Position numbers and translations under genes: made by a program
Assembly (NCBI GenBank): GCA_046348835.1
Contig: JAXMDM010000002.1
Coordinates: forward strand, 1,054,001-1,118,000
Source: Defluviicoccus sp046348835
Lineage (GTDB): Bacteria > Pseudomonadota > Alphaproteobacteria > Rhodospirillales > Defluviicoccaceae
Length of the DNA stretch: 64,000 bases
Direction: 5' to 3'
The notes under the pieces: generated by a model
Database searches by the model: none
Told to the model about the DNA's origin: nothing
The model's input: the letters and a program-made list of their open reading frames with translations, nothing else
In this document: positions 16,061 to 25,462 of the stretch, piece by piece
How positions within the stretch are numbered: position 1 is the first letter of the stretch
Layout of the letters: the number at the start of each line of letters is the position of its first letter

Positions 16061-17344
16061 GTGCAGGGAGAAGTGAAGGGAATGATCTCGATGTTCAGGC
16101 AACCGGTCCTTCGTCCGTGGCGACCTTCTCGCTTTATCGCCCTCATGGGGGGCCTCCTCGCCGTCCTCTTTGCCCTATCCGCGCCCGTCTTCGCCTCTGC
16201 GGCGCATGCGAAAGCGACCGCAAAAAAGGCGGCGGTGGTGCCGCCGCAACCGGCCTCGACCGGGGCTATGACGACCACGGCGCGGGAGGCTCTCCTCATT
16301 GATGCCACGACCGGGGCCATCTTGTTCGAGAAGGGCGCCGACGAGCGGATGCCGCCGGCGTCGATGAGCAAGATGATGACCGCCTATCTCATCTTCCAGC
16401 GGCTCAAGAACGGCCAACTGAAGCTGGACGATACCTTCCCCGTAAGCGAGAACGCCTGGCGCACCGGCGGCAGCGCCAGCGGGGGCTCGACCATGTTCCT
16501 CAAACTCGACGATCGGGTGAGCGTGGATGACCTCCTGCGCGGCATCATCATTCAGTCCGGCAACGACGCCTCCATCGTCATCGCCGAAGGGCTGGCCGGA
16601 AGCGAGACGGCCTTCGCCGAACAGATGACCAAGGGGGCGCATGCGATTGGCATGACCAGCTCCACCTTCCGCAACGCCACCGGGCTTCCAGATCCGGAAG
16701 AGATGACGACCGTGCGCGATCTGGCCACCCTGGCCAAACGGACGATCGAGGATTTTCCCGAGTACTACCATTATTACGCCGAGCGTGAGTTCGTTCACGG
16801 CGGGATCAAGCAAGGGAACCGCAATCCGCTGCTCTATCGCAATATCGGCGCCGACGGTCTCAAAACCGGACACACCCAGGCCGCCGGCTATTGCCTGACC
16901 GCGTCGGCGAAGCAGGGTGACCGCCGGCTGATCCTGGTCGTCACCGGCCTCGACAGCATGCAGGCGCGCTCCGACGAGTCCGAGCGCCTCATCAGCTATG
17001 GTTTCCGGGAGTTCGACAATTACGCCTTGTACAAGGCCGGTGAAGAGGTGGCGACAGGCGAAGTCTGGCTCGGCAAAGAGGACACCGTGCCCATCGTCGC
17101 CGGCAGCGACATCGTGGTGACGCTGCCCCGCAAGGTGCGGCCGGAGATGAAAGTCACCGTGGCCTACGATCAACCGATCCCGGCGCCCATCGCCAAGGGC
17201 GCGCCGATCGCCAAGCTGGTCGTCTCCGCACCCGGTGTCGCCTCGCAGGAGTTCCCCCTCGTGGCCGGAAAAGACGTGGAAGAGAAGGGCTTTTTCGGCC
17301 GCATCTTTGCCGGCATCGGCCATCGCATCGGCACCCTTTTCTAG
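16061..17344 (+). CDS. dacA: D-alanyl-D-alanine carboxypeptidase DacA (PBP5/6 type)
   Basis: This 427-residue serine carboxypeptidase trims the terminal D-Ala from peptidoglycan pentapeptides. Active-site motifs are SMSK (SxxK), SGN (SxN) and KTG in GLKTGHT. An N-terminal signal (IALMGGLLAVLFALSAPVFA) precedes the catalytic domain, and a PBP5-type C-terminal beta domain and an amphipathic end (FFGRIFAGIGHRIGTLF) suggest peripheral membrane anchoring. GTG 16061 is chosen because AGGAGG stands 8 bases upstream; TTG 16055 and ATG 16082 are alternatives. It follows rlpA by 13 bp and precedes tmk in the usual alphaproteobacterial order. Confidence 0.92.
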   Translation: MQGEVKGMISMFRQPVLRPWRPSRFIALMGGLLAVLFALSAPVFASAAHAKATAKKAAVVPPQPASTGAMTTTAREALLIDATTGAILFEKGADERMPPASMSKMMTAYLIFQRLKNGQLKLDDTFPVSENAWRTGGSASGGSTMFLKLDDRVSVDDLLRGIIIQSGNDASIVIAEGLAGSETAFAEQMTKGAHAIGMTSSTFRNATGLPDPEEMTTVRDLATLAKRTIEDFPEYYHYYAEREFVHGGIKQGNRNPLLYRNIGADGLKTGHTQAAGYCLTASAKQGDRRLILVVTGLDSMQARSDESERLISYGFREFDNYALYKAGEEVATGEVWLGKEDTVPIVAGSDIVVTLPRKVRPEMKVTVAYDQPIPAPIAKGAPIAKLVVSAPGVASQEFPLVAGKDVEEKGFFGRIFAGIGHRIGTLF

Positions 17345-17384
17345 GCGCAGGGCAACGTCGCCGAAGATCGCCGGCGTCTCGGCC

Positions 17385-18056
17385 ATGGCGGCGGCGCGCG
17401 GCCGGTTCATCAGCCTCGAAGGCGGCGAGGGGACGGGAAAGTCGACGCAGGCGGCGCTGCTCGCCGATGCCCTGCGCCGGCAAGGGCTGACCGTCGTTCT
17501 GACCCGCGAGCCTGGCGGTTCGCCGGGCGGCGAGGCGATCCGCGGCTTCATCAAGGGGGCGCTGGATCTGGATTGGGCGCCGGCGACCGAGGCGCTGCTC
17601 CACGCCGCCGCCCGCCTCGACCACCTGCAGCGGGTCATCCGGCCGGCATTGGCGGCGGGGGCGTGGGTGGTGTCGGACCGTTTCGCCGATTCCACCCGCG
17701 CCTATCAGGGCTATGGTCAGGGGCTGGATCTGGCTTGGCTCGCCCGCCTGGAGGACCTGGTGGTCGCCGCCGACTGGCCGGATCTGACCCTGGTTTTCGA
17801 CCTTCCAGCCGAAATCGCCGCCCGGCGGCTGGCCGGCCGCCGCCTCGCCGACCCGGACGCGGCGCGGGCGGATCGCTACGAGCGCATGGACGAGGCGTTT
17901 CATGGCCGGGTGCATGACGCATTCGCTACCATCGCCCAATCCGATCCGGCACGATGCCTGGTGGTCGATGCCGGTGGCAGCCCGGAGGCGGTCCACGCGC
18001 GTGTCCTTGCCGTCGTCCGGGAGCGTTTCGGCGTACCGCTGGCGCCGGGAGGATAG
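17385..18056 (+). CDS. tmk: Thymidylate kinase
   Basis: This 223-residue kinase converts dTMP to dTDP. The P-loop is LEGGEGTGKST, the DRY-like motif is SDRFADST with AYQGYG, and the LID region has ADPDAARADRYERM. The Arg-poor P-loop and basic residues in the LID suggest the type II (E. coli-like) arrangement. ATG 17385 is the first start giving the usual N-terminus. It lies 40 bp after dacA and 6 bp before holB. Confidence 0.95.
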   Translation: MAAARGRFISLEGGEGTGKSTQAALLADALRRQGLTVVLTREPGGSPGGEAIRGFIKGALDLDWAPATEALLHAAARLDHLQRVIRPALAAGAWVVSDRFADSTRAYQGYGQGLDLAWLARLEDLVVAADWPDLTLVFDLPAEIAARRLAGRRLADPDAARADRYERMDEAFHGRVHDAFATIAQSDPARCLVVDAGGSPEAVHARVLAVVRERFGVPLAPGG

Positions 18057-18062
18057 CGAAGG

Positions 18063-19196
18063 GTGAGCGACGACGCCGAATACGACCGTTACGGCCGTCC
18101 CCCGCCGCCGCGCGCCAACTGGCACCTGGTCGGCCATGAGGAGGCGGAGGCGGAATTCCTCCGCCTCGCTGGCGCCGGTCGGTTGCCCCACGGCTGGCTG
18201 GTGTCCGGGCCCGCCGGGATCGGCAAGGCGACACTGGCCTACCGGTTGGCGCGCTGGCTTCTCGCCTCGGGTGTGGACGGCCGGGGGGTGAGCGCCGCTG
18301 CGGATGGCGGCGGCCTGGCCGTCGATCCGACACACCCGGTCTTTCGCCGCGTCGCCAGCGGCGGGCACGCCGATCTGCTGGTTCTCGAACGGGCCTTCGA
18401 CGATGCCCGCGGCCGGCTCAAGAGTGAAATCCCGGTGGACGAGGTGCGGCGCATTCCGTCGTTCTTCGCCGGAACGCCGGCGGAGGGATCGTGGCGCATC
18501 GTCGTCATCGACGGCGCCGACCACATGAACCGCAACGCCGCCAACGCCCTCCTCAAGAGCCTCGAGGAACCGCCGCCGCGCTCCTTGCTGCTGCTGGTCG
18601 CCGACCGGCCGGGGGCGCTGCTGCCGACCGTCCGCTCCCGCTGCCGGCGGCTGGTCCTGCGGCCGTTGCCGTCGGCGCGGGTGGAGGATCTGCTCGCCCG
18701 CTACCGGCCCGATCTCGCCGCCGACGAGCGCGGCCGCATCGCGGCGCTGACCGACGGCAGCATCGGTGGCGCGCTGGCGTTCGCCTCGTCCGGCGGTGTC
18801 GCCCTGCACGCGGATTTGCATCGATTGCTGTTGGCGCTGCCTCGGCTCGACATGGCCGCACTCCATGCCTTCGGCGACCGGGCGGCGGCGACGGATGCGG
18901 CGTTCGGGCAGGCTCAGGACCTGCTCACCGATTTCGTCGCCGGGGTCGTGCACCTGGCGGCGGGGGGCGACCGGCGTCCGGATCGTGGCTCGGAGGCGCT
19001 GGGCGAGATGCAGCGAATCGCCGGGACGGCGCCCCTTGATCGCTGGTTGACGGTATGGGAAAACGTGTCCGATCTCTTGGCGCACGCCGACAGTGCCCGC
19101 CTCGATCGAAAGCAGCTGGTGCTCGCCGCCGCTTTCATGATCGGGAACGCGATGCGGTCGGGGGTATCGCCGGATCTTCTCAACCCCTGCGCGTGA
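18063..19196 (+). CDS. holB: DNA polymerase III subunit delta prime
   Basis: This is the 377-residue delta prime subunit of the clamp loader. It is an AAA+ protein with P-loop-like GPAGIGKATLAYRLA, the pair VVIDGADHMNRNAANALLK (Walker B region with sensor helix) and the SRC motif in TVRSRCRRL, typical of delta prime. The four-Cys zinc knuckle of many HolB and DnaX proteins is not visible. It starts with GTG 18063, 6 bp after tmk, with GGAGG upstream. The order tmk-holB-metG-tatD is conserved in alphaproteobacteria. Confidence 0.93.
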   Translation: MSDDAEYDRYGRPPPPRANWHLVGHEEAEAEFLRLAGAGRLPHGWLVSGPAGIGKATLAYRLARWLLASGVDGRGVSAAADGGGLAVDPTHPVFRRVASGGHADLLVLERAFDDARGRLKSEIPVDEVRRIPSFFAGTPAEGSWRIVVIDGADHMNRNAANALLKSLEEPPPRSLLLLVADRPGALLPTVRSRCRRLVLRPLPSARVEDLLARYRPDLAADERGRIAALTDGSIGGALAFASSGGVALHADLHRLLLALPRLDMAALHAFGDRAAATDAAFGQAQDLLTDFVAGVVHLAAGGDRRPDRGSEALGEMQRIAGTAPLDRWLTVWENVSDLLAHADSARLDRKQLVLAAAFMIGNAMRSGVSPDLLNPCA

Positions 19197-19212
19197 CTGG
19201 ACCAGGACGAAA

Positions 19213-20796
19213 ATGGCTGGACGCGGTACCTTTTACGTGACCACGCCGATCTACTACGTGAACGACGTCCCGCACATCGGGCACATGTACACGACGCTCG
19301 CCTGCGACGTTCTGGCCCGCTTCAAGCGTCTCGACGGATACGACGTCAAGTTCCTGACCGGCACCGACGAGCACGGCGAGAAAGTGCAGAAGGCGGCCGG
19401 CCTCGCCGGGATGACGCCGCAGCAGTTCACCGATCGCGTGTCGCAGAACTTTCGCGACCTGGCGCGGGCGATGAATTTCTCCAACGACGATTTCATCCGG
19501 ACCACGGAGCCGCGGCACGCCGCCGCCTGCAGCGCCCTCTGGCAACGGCTGGCCGAGCGCGGCCACATCTACCTCGGCAGCTACGCCGGTTGGTACGCCA
19601 TCCGTGACGAAGCGTTCTACGCGGAGAGCGAGCTGACACCGGGACCGGACGGGAGCCGCCTGGCGCCCACCGGCGCGCCGGTGGCGTGGGTCGAGGAACC
19701 CAGCTACTTTTTCCGCCTGTCGAGCTGGCAGGAGCCGTTGCTGGCGTTCTACGAGGCGTATCCGGATTTCATTGCGCCGGAGAGCCGACGCAATGAGGTG
19801 ATCAGCTTCGTCCGCGGCGGGCTGCAGGACCTCTCGGTATCGCGGACGACGTTCGATTGGGGGATCCCGGTCCCGGGCGATCCGGCCCACATCATGTACG
19901 TGTGGTTCGACGCGCTCACCAATTACCTCACTGCCGCCGGCTATCCCGATGCCGACTATGGGCATTGGTGGCCGGCCGACCTGCACATGGTCGGCAAGGA
20001 CATCCTCCGTTTCCACGCCGTCTACTGGCCGGCGATGCTGATGGCGGCGGACATCCCGCCGCCCCGACGGGTGTTCGCCCACGGCTGGTGGACCAACGAA
20101 GGGCAGAAGATCTCCAAGTCACTCGGCAACGTCATCGATCCGCACGCGCTCGTCGAGCGCTACGGCGTCGACCAGGTCCGCTACTTCATGCTGCGCGAGG
20201 TGCCGTTCGGCGCCGATGGCGACTTTTCCCACCGCGCCATGGTCGGCCGGATCAACGGCGACCTGGCCAACGATTTCGGCAACCTGGCGCAGCGGGTGCT
20301 GTCGCTGATCGCCCGCAACTGCGCCGGCCGGGTTCCGTCGCCGGCGGCGCTGGCACCCGAAGACGAGGCGCTGTTGGGCGAAGGGGAGGCGCTGCTGGAG
20401 AACGTGCGCATTCACCTCGACCACCAGCAGTATCACCTGGCGCTAGTGGAGATTTGGCAGGTGGTCAGCGCCGCCAACGGATACATCGACCGCCAGGCCC
20501 CGTGGGCGCTGAAGCGCACCGATCCGGCGCGGATGCAGACGGTGCTGTGGGTGCTCGCCGAGACCTTGCGCCGCCTGGCGCTGCTCAGTCAGCCGTTCAT
20601 TCCGGAAGCGGCGGCGCGACTGCTGGAGCAATTGGCGGTCGATCCGTCCGCCCGTTCCTTCGCGGCGTCGTCGCCGCTGGTTGCCGGAACGCCGCTGCCG
20701 CCGCCGAAGGCGCTGTTTCCTCGCCATACGGACGAGGTCGAGGCCGCCGCCACGCCGGAAAAGGGAGGGGAGGGGCGAGCCCGTGTGGGTAGATAG
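19213..20796 (+). CDS. metG: Methionine--tRNA ligase
   Basis: This 527-residue class I aminoacyl-tRNA synthetase charges tRNA-Met. The HIGH motif is PHIGHMYT and the KMSKS motif is GQKISKSLGN. The anticodon-binding alpha-helical domain follows. It is the short form: there is no C-terminal EMAP/Trbp111-like tRNA-binding domain, and no zinc-binding Cys cluster is visible in the connective peptide. It ends in a 14-bp overlap with tatD. Confidence 0.96.
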   Translation: MAGRGTFYVTTPIYYVNDVPHIGHMYTTLACDVLARFKRLDGYDVKFLTGTDEHGEKVQKAAGLAGMTPQQFTDRVSQNFRDLARAMNFSNDDFIRTTEPRHAAACSALWQRLAERGHIYLGSYAGWYAIRDEAFYAESELTPGPDGSRLAPTGAPVAWVEEPSYFFRLSSWQEPLLAFYEAYPDFIAPESRRNEVISFVRGGLQDLSVSRTTFDWGIPVPGDPAHIMYVWFDALTNYLTAAGYPDADYGHWWPADLHMVGKDILRFHAVYWPAMLMAADIPPPRRVFAHGWWTNEGQKISKSLGNVIDPHALVERYGVDQVRYFMLREVPFGADGDFSHRAMVGRINGDLANDFGNLAQRVLSLIARNCAGRVPSPAALAPEDEALLGEGEALLENVRIHLDHQQYHLALVEIWQVVSAANGYIDRQAPWALKRTDPARMQTVLWVLAETLRRLALLSQPFIPEAAARLLEQLAVDPSARSFAASSPLVAGTPLPPPKALFPRHTDEVEAAATPEKGGEGRARVGR

Positions 20797-21562
20797 CCAC
20801 TGCCACCTGGATTTCCCCGACTTCGGCGACGATCTGGACGCAACCGTCGCCCGCGCCGCCGAGGCGGGGGTAACGACGATGCTCACCATCTGCACCCATC
20901 TGACCAGGGCGGCGCGGGTCCTGGCGGTGGCCGAGCGCTTCGCCAATGTCTTCGCCACCGTCGGCGTGCATCCGCACGAGGTCGCCGCCGAGGGCGTGGC
21001 CGCAGCGGACCGTCTCGCCCGGCTGGCGGAGCATCCGAAGGTGGTGGGTTTCGGCGAGACTGGCCTCGACTTCTACTACGACCACAGCCCGCGCGAGGTG
21101 CAGGAGGCGAGCTTTCGCGCCCACATCGCCGCCGCCCGGAGTTGCCGGTTGCCGGTGGTGATCCACACCCGCAACGCCGACGAGACGACGATGCGGGTCC
21201 TGGACGAGGAGATGGAGCAGGGCGGGTTCACCGGCGTCCTCCATTGCTTCTCCAGCTCCGAGGCATTGGCCCGCCATGCCGTCGCCCTCGGCCTGCACAT
21301 CTCGTTCTCCGGAATTCTCACCTTCAAAAAGACGGAGGCCTTGCAGGCGATCGCCGCCGTCGTGCCGGACGACCGTCTCTTGGTGGAAACCGATGCACCC
21401 TACCTGGCGCCGGTGCCGCATCGGGGCCGTCGCAACGAGCCGGCCTATACGGCCCTGACCGGTGCCAGGCTCGCCGGCATCCGCGGCGTCGAACCGGCCG
21501 ATCTGGCCCAGACGACGAGCGCCAACTTCTTTCGCCTATTCGCCAAAGCCGGTCCGCCATGA
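20783..21562 (+). CDS. TatD family DNase/hydrolase
   Basis: This 259-residue metal-dependent hydrolase has the TIM-barrel TatD pattern. Metal ligands are in VDSHCHLDF, GETGLDFYYD, VIHTRNAD and the late VETDAPYLAPVPHRG motif. TatD/YcfH proteins have 3'-5' exonuclease activity. It starts with GTG 20783 inside the end of metG (14-bp overlap), preceded by a purine-rich GGGGAGGGG stretch. The metallo-beta-lactamase-fold gene follows after 38 bp. Confidence 0.92.
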   Translation: MWVDSHCHLDFPDFGDDLDATVARAAEAGVTTMLTICTHLTRAARVLAVAERFANVFATVGVHPHEVAAEGVAAADRLARLAEHPKVVGFGETGLDFYYDHSPREVQEASFRAHIAAARSCRLPVVIHTRNADETTMRVLDEEMEQGGFTGVLHCFSSSEALARHAVALGLHISFSGILTFKKTEALQAIAAVVPDDRLLVETDAPYLAPVPHRGRRNEPAYTALTGARLAGIRGVEPADLAQTTSANFFRLFAKAGPP

Positions 21563-21600
21563 GGGAATTGCGGTGAGGGTGCGGCGGTGAGAGTGCCACC

Positions 21601-22374
21601 TTGAAAGTCATCGTCCTCGGCAGCGGCAGTTCCACCGGAACGCCCGCGGTCGACCGGGGTTGGGGCCGCAGCGACCCCGCCGACCCGCGCAATCGCCGCT
21701 CCCGTCCGTCGATCCTGGTGGAGGACGGGGAGACGCGGCTTTTGGTGGATACGTCGCCCGACTTGCGGTTGCAGCTGCTCGCCGCCGGCGTCTCCAGGCT
21801 GAGCGCCGTCCTCTATACCCATGCCCATGCGGACCATCTCCACGGCATCGACGATCTGCGGGCGGTGAATCGCGCCAACGGCGCCGCCCTCGACATCTAC
21901 GCCGATGCGCCGACGCTGGAGATCATCGGGCGCCGGTTCGGCTATGTGCTGAAGCCGCTCGATGCCGGCGCGACCTTTTTCTACAAGCCGGTTCTGGTGC
22001 CGCACGAGGTCCGCGACGGGGAGCCGTTCCTCGCCGGCGGAATGGAAGTGCTTCCGTTCGTGCAAGGGCACGGGTTCGGCCACACCCTCGGCTTTCGCTT
22101 CGGTCGGGTGGCCTATTCGACCGACGCCGTCGAACTGAGCGAAGAGGCGTTCGCGCTCTTGGCCGGCATCGACGTCTGGATCATCGGCACCCTGACCGAC
22201 ACCCCGCATCCGACCCACTGCCATGTGGACAAGGCACTGGAGTGGGTCCGGCGGGTGAGACCGCAGCAGACGGTGCTGACCCATCTCGGCCTCGACCTGG
22301 ATCACGCGACATTGTCGGCGCGGCTGCCGCCGTCGGTGGTTCCGGCCTACGACGGCATGGTGATCGAGGCCTAA
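21601..22374 (+). CDS. MBL-fold metallo-hydrolase (PhnP-like)
   Basis: This 257-residue metallo-beta-lactamase-fold protein has the motif THAHADHLHGIDDLR (HxHxDH) and later metal ligands in QGHGFGHTLGFR, YSTDAVEL and LTHLGLDLDH. The N-terminus VIVLGSGSSTGTP is typical of the PhnP / tRNase Z-like phosphodiesterase branch. In alphaproteobacteria this gene usually follows tatD, but there is no phn cluster here, so the physiological substrate is unknown. The start is TTG 21601; no better start is visible. Confidence 0.88.
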   Translation: MKVIVLGSGSSTGTPAVDRGWGRSDPADPRNRRSRPSILVEDGETRLLVDTSPDLRLQLLAAGVSRLSAVLYTHAHADHLHGIDDLRAVNRANGAALDIYADAPTLEIIGRRFGYVLKPLDAGATFFYKPVLVPHEVRDGEPFLAGGMEVLPFVQGHGFGHTLGFRFGRVAYSTDAVELSEEAFALLAGIDVWIIGTLTDTPHPTHCHVDKALEWVRRVRPQQTVLTHLGLDLDHATLSARLPPSVVPAYDGMVIEA

Positions 22375-22566
22375 CGCGCCGATCGTGCCCGATCGGAACC
22401 CCGGCGTGAACAACGACCGCCAAGCCATTGGTGCCGCAAACAGACGCATGATTTATCATAATATACATTATACGACCTACGCAGGTGCCGACCGTAAGCC
22501 CCCTTGCGATCCTGTTCCCGACACGCCCAACCCGCCTGACCCTGGCCCTTAGGATTCAACCGCGGC

Positions 22567-23376
22567 ATGAGCCCCATCGACCAACTCCTTGCGATCATGG
22601 AACGACTTCGCGATCCGAACGGCGGTTGTCCGTGGGATCTGGCACAGACGTTTGCCACCATCGCGCCCTACACCGTCGAGGAAGCCTACGAGGTGGCCGA
22701 CGCCATCAGCCGCGAGGACATCGTTGCGCTTCGCGACGAGTTGGGCGACCTGCTGCTGCAGGTGGTGTTTCATGCCCAGATGGCGAAGGAAGCCGGTAGC
22801 TTCGACTTTGCCGACGTGGTCGGCGCCATCTGCGACAAGATGCTGCGGCGGCATCCGCATGTGTTTGCCGACGCCGAGGTCGCGGACGCCGCGGCGCAGA
22901 CCGAGGCTTGGGAACGCCACAAGGCCGCCGAACGGGCGGCCGCCCGCTCCGCCGGAACCAACGGCGATGGGCCGGATCAGCCCGCGGAGAGCCTTCTCGA
23001 CGGCATTCCGCGGGCGATGCCGCCGGTCCTGCGGGCGATCAAGCTGCAGAAGCGGGCGACGCTGGCCGGATTCGACTGGCCCGACGCCGCGGGGCCCCTC
23101 GCCAAACTGCGCGAGGAAATCGCCGAACTGGAAGCGGCGATGACCAACCCGACCGACCCGGCGGTGGAAGACGAGTTGGGCGACGTGCTCTTCACCTGCG
23201 CCAACCTGGCGCGCAAGCTAGGCATTGATCCGGATCAGGCGCTGCACCGGGCGAGCGACAAATTTGAAAGCCGTTTCAGGCGTATGGAGGCTGTTCTAAA
23301 AGCCGAACATGAAGATGAGCGGCCGAGCCTGGACGTCCTCGAGGGCCTCTGGCAGCGGGCGAAACGCGAGGTCTGA
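22567..23376 (+). CDS. mazG: Nucleoside triphosphate pyrophosphohydrolase MazG
   Basis: This 269-residue protein has two MazG domains, each with an EExxE-type metal site: VEEAYEVADAI with DELGDLLLQVVFHAQ in the first, and REEIAELEAA with EDELGDVLFTCANLA in the second. MazG hydrolyses NTPs and dNTPs to monophosphates and lowers ppGpp under starvation. ATG 22567 is used. The 192 bp upstream contain an AT-rich patch (22448-22480) that may hold its promoter, and a small dyad at 22379-22396 just after the previous gene. Confidence 0.93.
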   Translation: MSPIDQLLAIMERLRDPNGGCPWDLAQTFATIAPYTVEEAYEVADAISREDIVALRDELGDLLLQVVFHAQMAKEAGSFDFADVVGAICDKMLRRHPHVFADAEVADAAAQTEAWERHKAAERAAARSAGTNGDGPDQPAESLLDGIPRAMPPVLRAIKLQKRATLAGFDWPDAAGPLAKLREEIAELEAAMTNPTDPAVEDELGDVLFTCANLARKLGIDPDQALHRASDKFESRFRRMEAVLKAEHEDERPSLDVLEGLWQRAKREV

Positions 23377-23421
23377 CGTCGTCCTCGCTGCCTCGCCCGC
23401 CCCCATTTTTCGCCCGGCGGT

Positions 23422-25053
23422 TCAGGTGATCACGGTGGGCTCGTCCCGTCCGGTGCGCGCCACCACTTCGGCCGCTTCGCGGGCGATGACGATCAGATCG
23501 GCGAGCATCTTTTGCGTATCCTCGCCGTGGCGGGCCGGATCCGGTTCGAACCTCTCGATGTAGATGCGCAGCGTCGCTCCCTCGGTGCCGGTGCCGGAAA
23601 GCCGGTAGACGATGCGCGAGCCGTCGGTGAAGCCGATGCGGATCCCCTGCTTCGTCGTCACGCTGCCGTCGACCGGATCGGTGTAGCTGAAGTCATCGGC
23701 ATAGGCGACCTCGTAGGCGCCGAGCGTCTTGCCGGGCAGCGTCGGCAGCATGCCGCGCAGGCGGTCGATGAGCTGGTTGGCGGCCGCGGCGTCGATCGCC
23801 TCGTAGTCGTGTCGCGAATAGTAGTTGCGTCCGTAGCGGCGCCAGTGGTCGGTCACGATCTCCGCCACCGGCTGCTTGCGGGCGGCGAGGATGTTGAGCC
23901 AGAACAACACCGCCCACACGCCGTCCTTTTCGCGGACGTGATCGGAGCCGGTGCCGAAGCTCTCCTCGCCGCAGAGAGTCGCCCGGCCGGCGTCGAGGAG
24001 CGAGCCGAAGAACTTCCAGCCGGTCGGCGTTTCGTAGCAATCGATGCCGAGGGCGGACGCCACCCGATCCGCCGCCTGGCTGGTGGGCATCGAGCGGGCG
24101 ATACCGGCAAGGCCGCGGGCATAGCCGGGGGCCAATCCGGCATTGGCGGCGATCACCGCCAGACTGTCGGACGGGGTGACGAAGAATTGGTTGCCGAGGA
24201 TCATGTTGCGATCGCCGTCCCCGTCGGATGCGGCGCCGAAGTCCGGGCCGCCGTTCTCGAACATTATTTCGACGAGGTCGTGGGCGTAGACGAGGTTGGG
24301 ATCGGGATGGCCGCCGCCGAAATCTTCCAGCGGCCGACCGTTGATCACCGTTCCCGCCGGCGCGCCGAGACGGCCTTCCAGGATTTCCCGCCCGTAGGGT
24401 CCGGTGACCGCGTGCATGGCATCGAAACACATGCGGAACCGGCCGCCGGTCAACAGCGCCCGGATCGCCTCGAAATCGAACAGCGACTCCATGAGTTGGG
24501 CGTAATCGGCGATCGGATCGATAATCTCGACGCTCATCCCATCGAGGGCTTGCGAGCCGATCTGATCCAGGTCGATGGGCGGCGCGTCGCAGAGGTAATA
24601 GCGATCGATTTCGCGGCTACGGGCGAACATCGACTCGGTCAGCGCTTCCGGCGCCGGCCCGCCGTTGGTGGCGTTGTATTTGATCCCGAAGTCGTTCTCG
24701 GGGCCGCCGGGGTTGTGGCTGGCGGACAGCACGATGCCGCCGAAGGCGCCGTGCTTGCGGATGACGCACGACGCCGCCGGCGTCGACAGGATGCCGCCGG
24801 CGCCGACGAGGGCGCGGCCGAAGCCGTTGGCGGCCGCCATCCGCAAGATGGTCTGGATCGCCTCACGGTTGTAGTAGCGGCCGTCGCCCCCCACCACCAA
24901 CGTCTGCCCCTGCCGATCGGGCAGGCTGTCGAAGATCGATTGGACGAAATTCTCCAGATAGTGCGGCTGCTGGAAGACCGTCACCTTCTTGCGGAGGCCG
25001 GAGGTGCCGGGCCGTTGCCCGTCGAACGGGGTGGTTTGTACGGTTTTTTTCAT
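23422..25053 (-). CDS. pgm: Phosphoglucomutase, alpha-D-glucose phosphate-specific
   Basis: This 543-residue enzyme interconverts glucose 1-phosphate and glucose 6-phosphate. The phosphoserine loop is LSASHNPGG, the metal loop DGDGDRN, and the sugar-binding loop CGEESFGTGSDH. The phosphate-binding loop RLSGTGTEGATLR near the C-terminus is complete. Its length and the start TTPFDGQRPGTSGLRKKV match the long eukaryote/cyanobacteria-like Pgm type. It converges with mazG. With glgX, galU and the second mutase in this window it covers the glycogen and UDP-glucose branch point. Confidence 0.94.
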   Translation of the reverse strand: MKKTVQTTPFDGQRPGTSGLRKKVTVFQQPHYLENFVQSIFDSLPDRQGQTLVVGGDGRYYNREAIQTILRMAAANGFGRALVGAGGILSTPAASCVIRKHGAFGGIVLSASHNPGGPENDFGIKYNATNGGPAPEALTESMFARSREIDRYYLCDAPPIDLDQIGSQALDGMSVEIIDPIADYAQLMESLFDFEAIRALLTGGRFRMCFDAMHAVTGPYGREILEGRLGAPAGTVINGRPLEDFGGGHPDPNLVYAHDLVEIMFENGGPDFGAASDGDGDRNMILGNQFFVTPSDSLAVIAANAGLAPGYARGLAGIARSMPTSQAADRVASALGIDCYETPTGWKFFGSLLDAGRATLCGEESFGTGSDHVREKDGVWAVLFWLNILAARKQPVAEIVTDHWRRYGRNYYSRHDYEAIDAAAANQLIDRLRGMLPTLPGKTLGAYEVAYADDFSYTDPVDGSVTTKQGIRIGFTDGSRIVYRLSGTGTEGATLRIYIERFEPDPARHGEDTQKMLADLIVIAREAAEVVARTGRDEPTVIT

Positions 25054-25462
25054 GATCGGTCCCCTTCCCTAGCCGGGCTCGAATCGGGCCGGCGCTGATG
25101 GCCGGACGTTACCAGGAACGGCATTCGTCGCCAATCGTCCCGGGTCGAGCGCGCGCCCCCGTTACTGCGAGGAAAACCTATTTGCAACAATCGTCTGCAA
25201 AACCGCGGCGGAACCGGCATCCCCCCGGCCAAATTAGCTGCGCGTGTGTAAGCCGTTTGTTATACAAGCGCTGCCAGGGTCGAAGGGGCGACATGAGCCG
25301 GCGCAGAGGGCAGACCTCCGCTGCCGTCGGCCGACAAGCCTCAGGCCCGCTTCGGGTGGCGTCCGTACGTGCCCGACGTCCGCAACAGGGTGGTATAAGA
25401 ATATGCGATACTTTCCCGCTTTCGCCGACGGTCGTTGCTTTGTCCGTGCACGGATCAGGTCG
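25054..25462. other. Gene-free spacer between pgm and dacF-like gene
   Basis: These 409 bp separate two divergent genes and must hold both promoters. I find no ORF with coding character apart from a possible 20-codon N-terminal extension of the carboxypeptidase from ATG 25403. A GGAAC-N16-CGTC string at 25115-25139 differs from the EcfG consensus in its last base and is far from any start. Confidence 0.5.

Noticed and set aside
22379..22396. Hairpin CCGATCG/CGATCGG just after the MBL-fold gene
   Set aside because: Only 7 bp with no T-run on either side; too weak to call a terminator.
25115..25139. GGAAC-N16-CGTC, one base off the EcfG consensus, before the second carboxypeptidase
   Set aside because: The last base of the conserved CGTT is changed and it is more than 250 bp from the nearest start codon; a chance match is likely.
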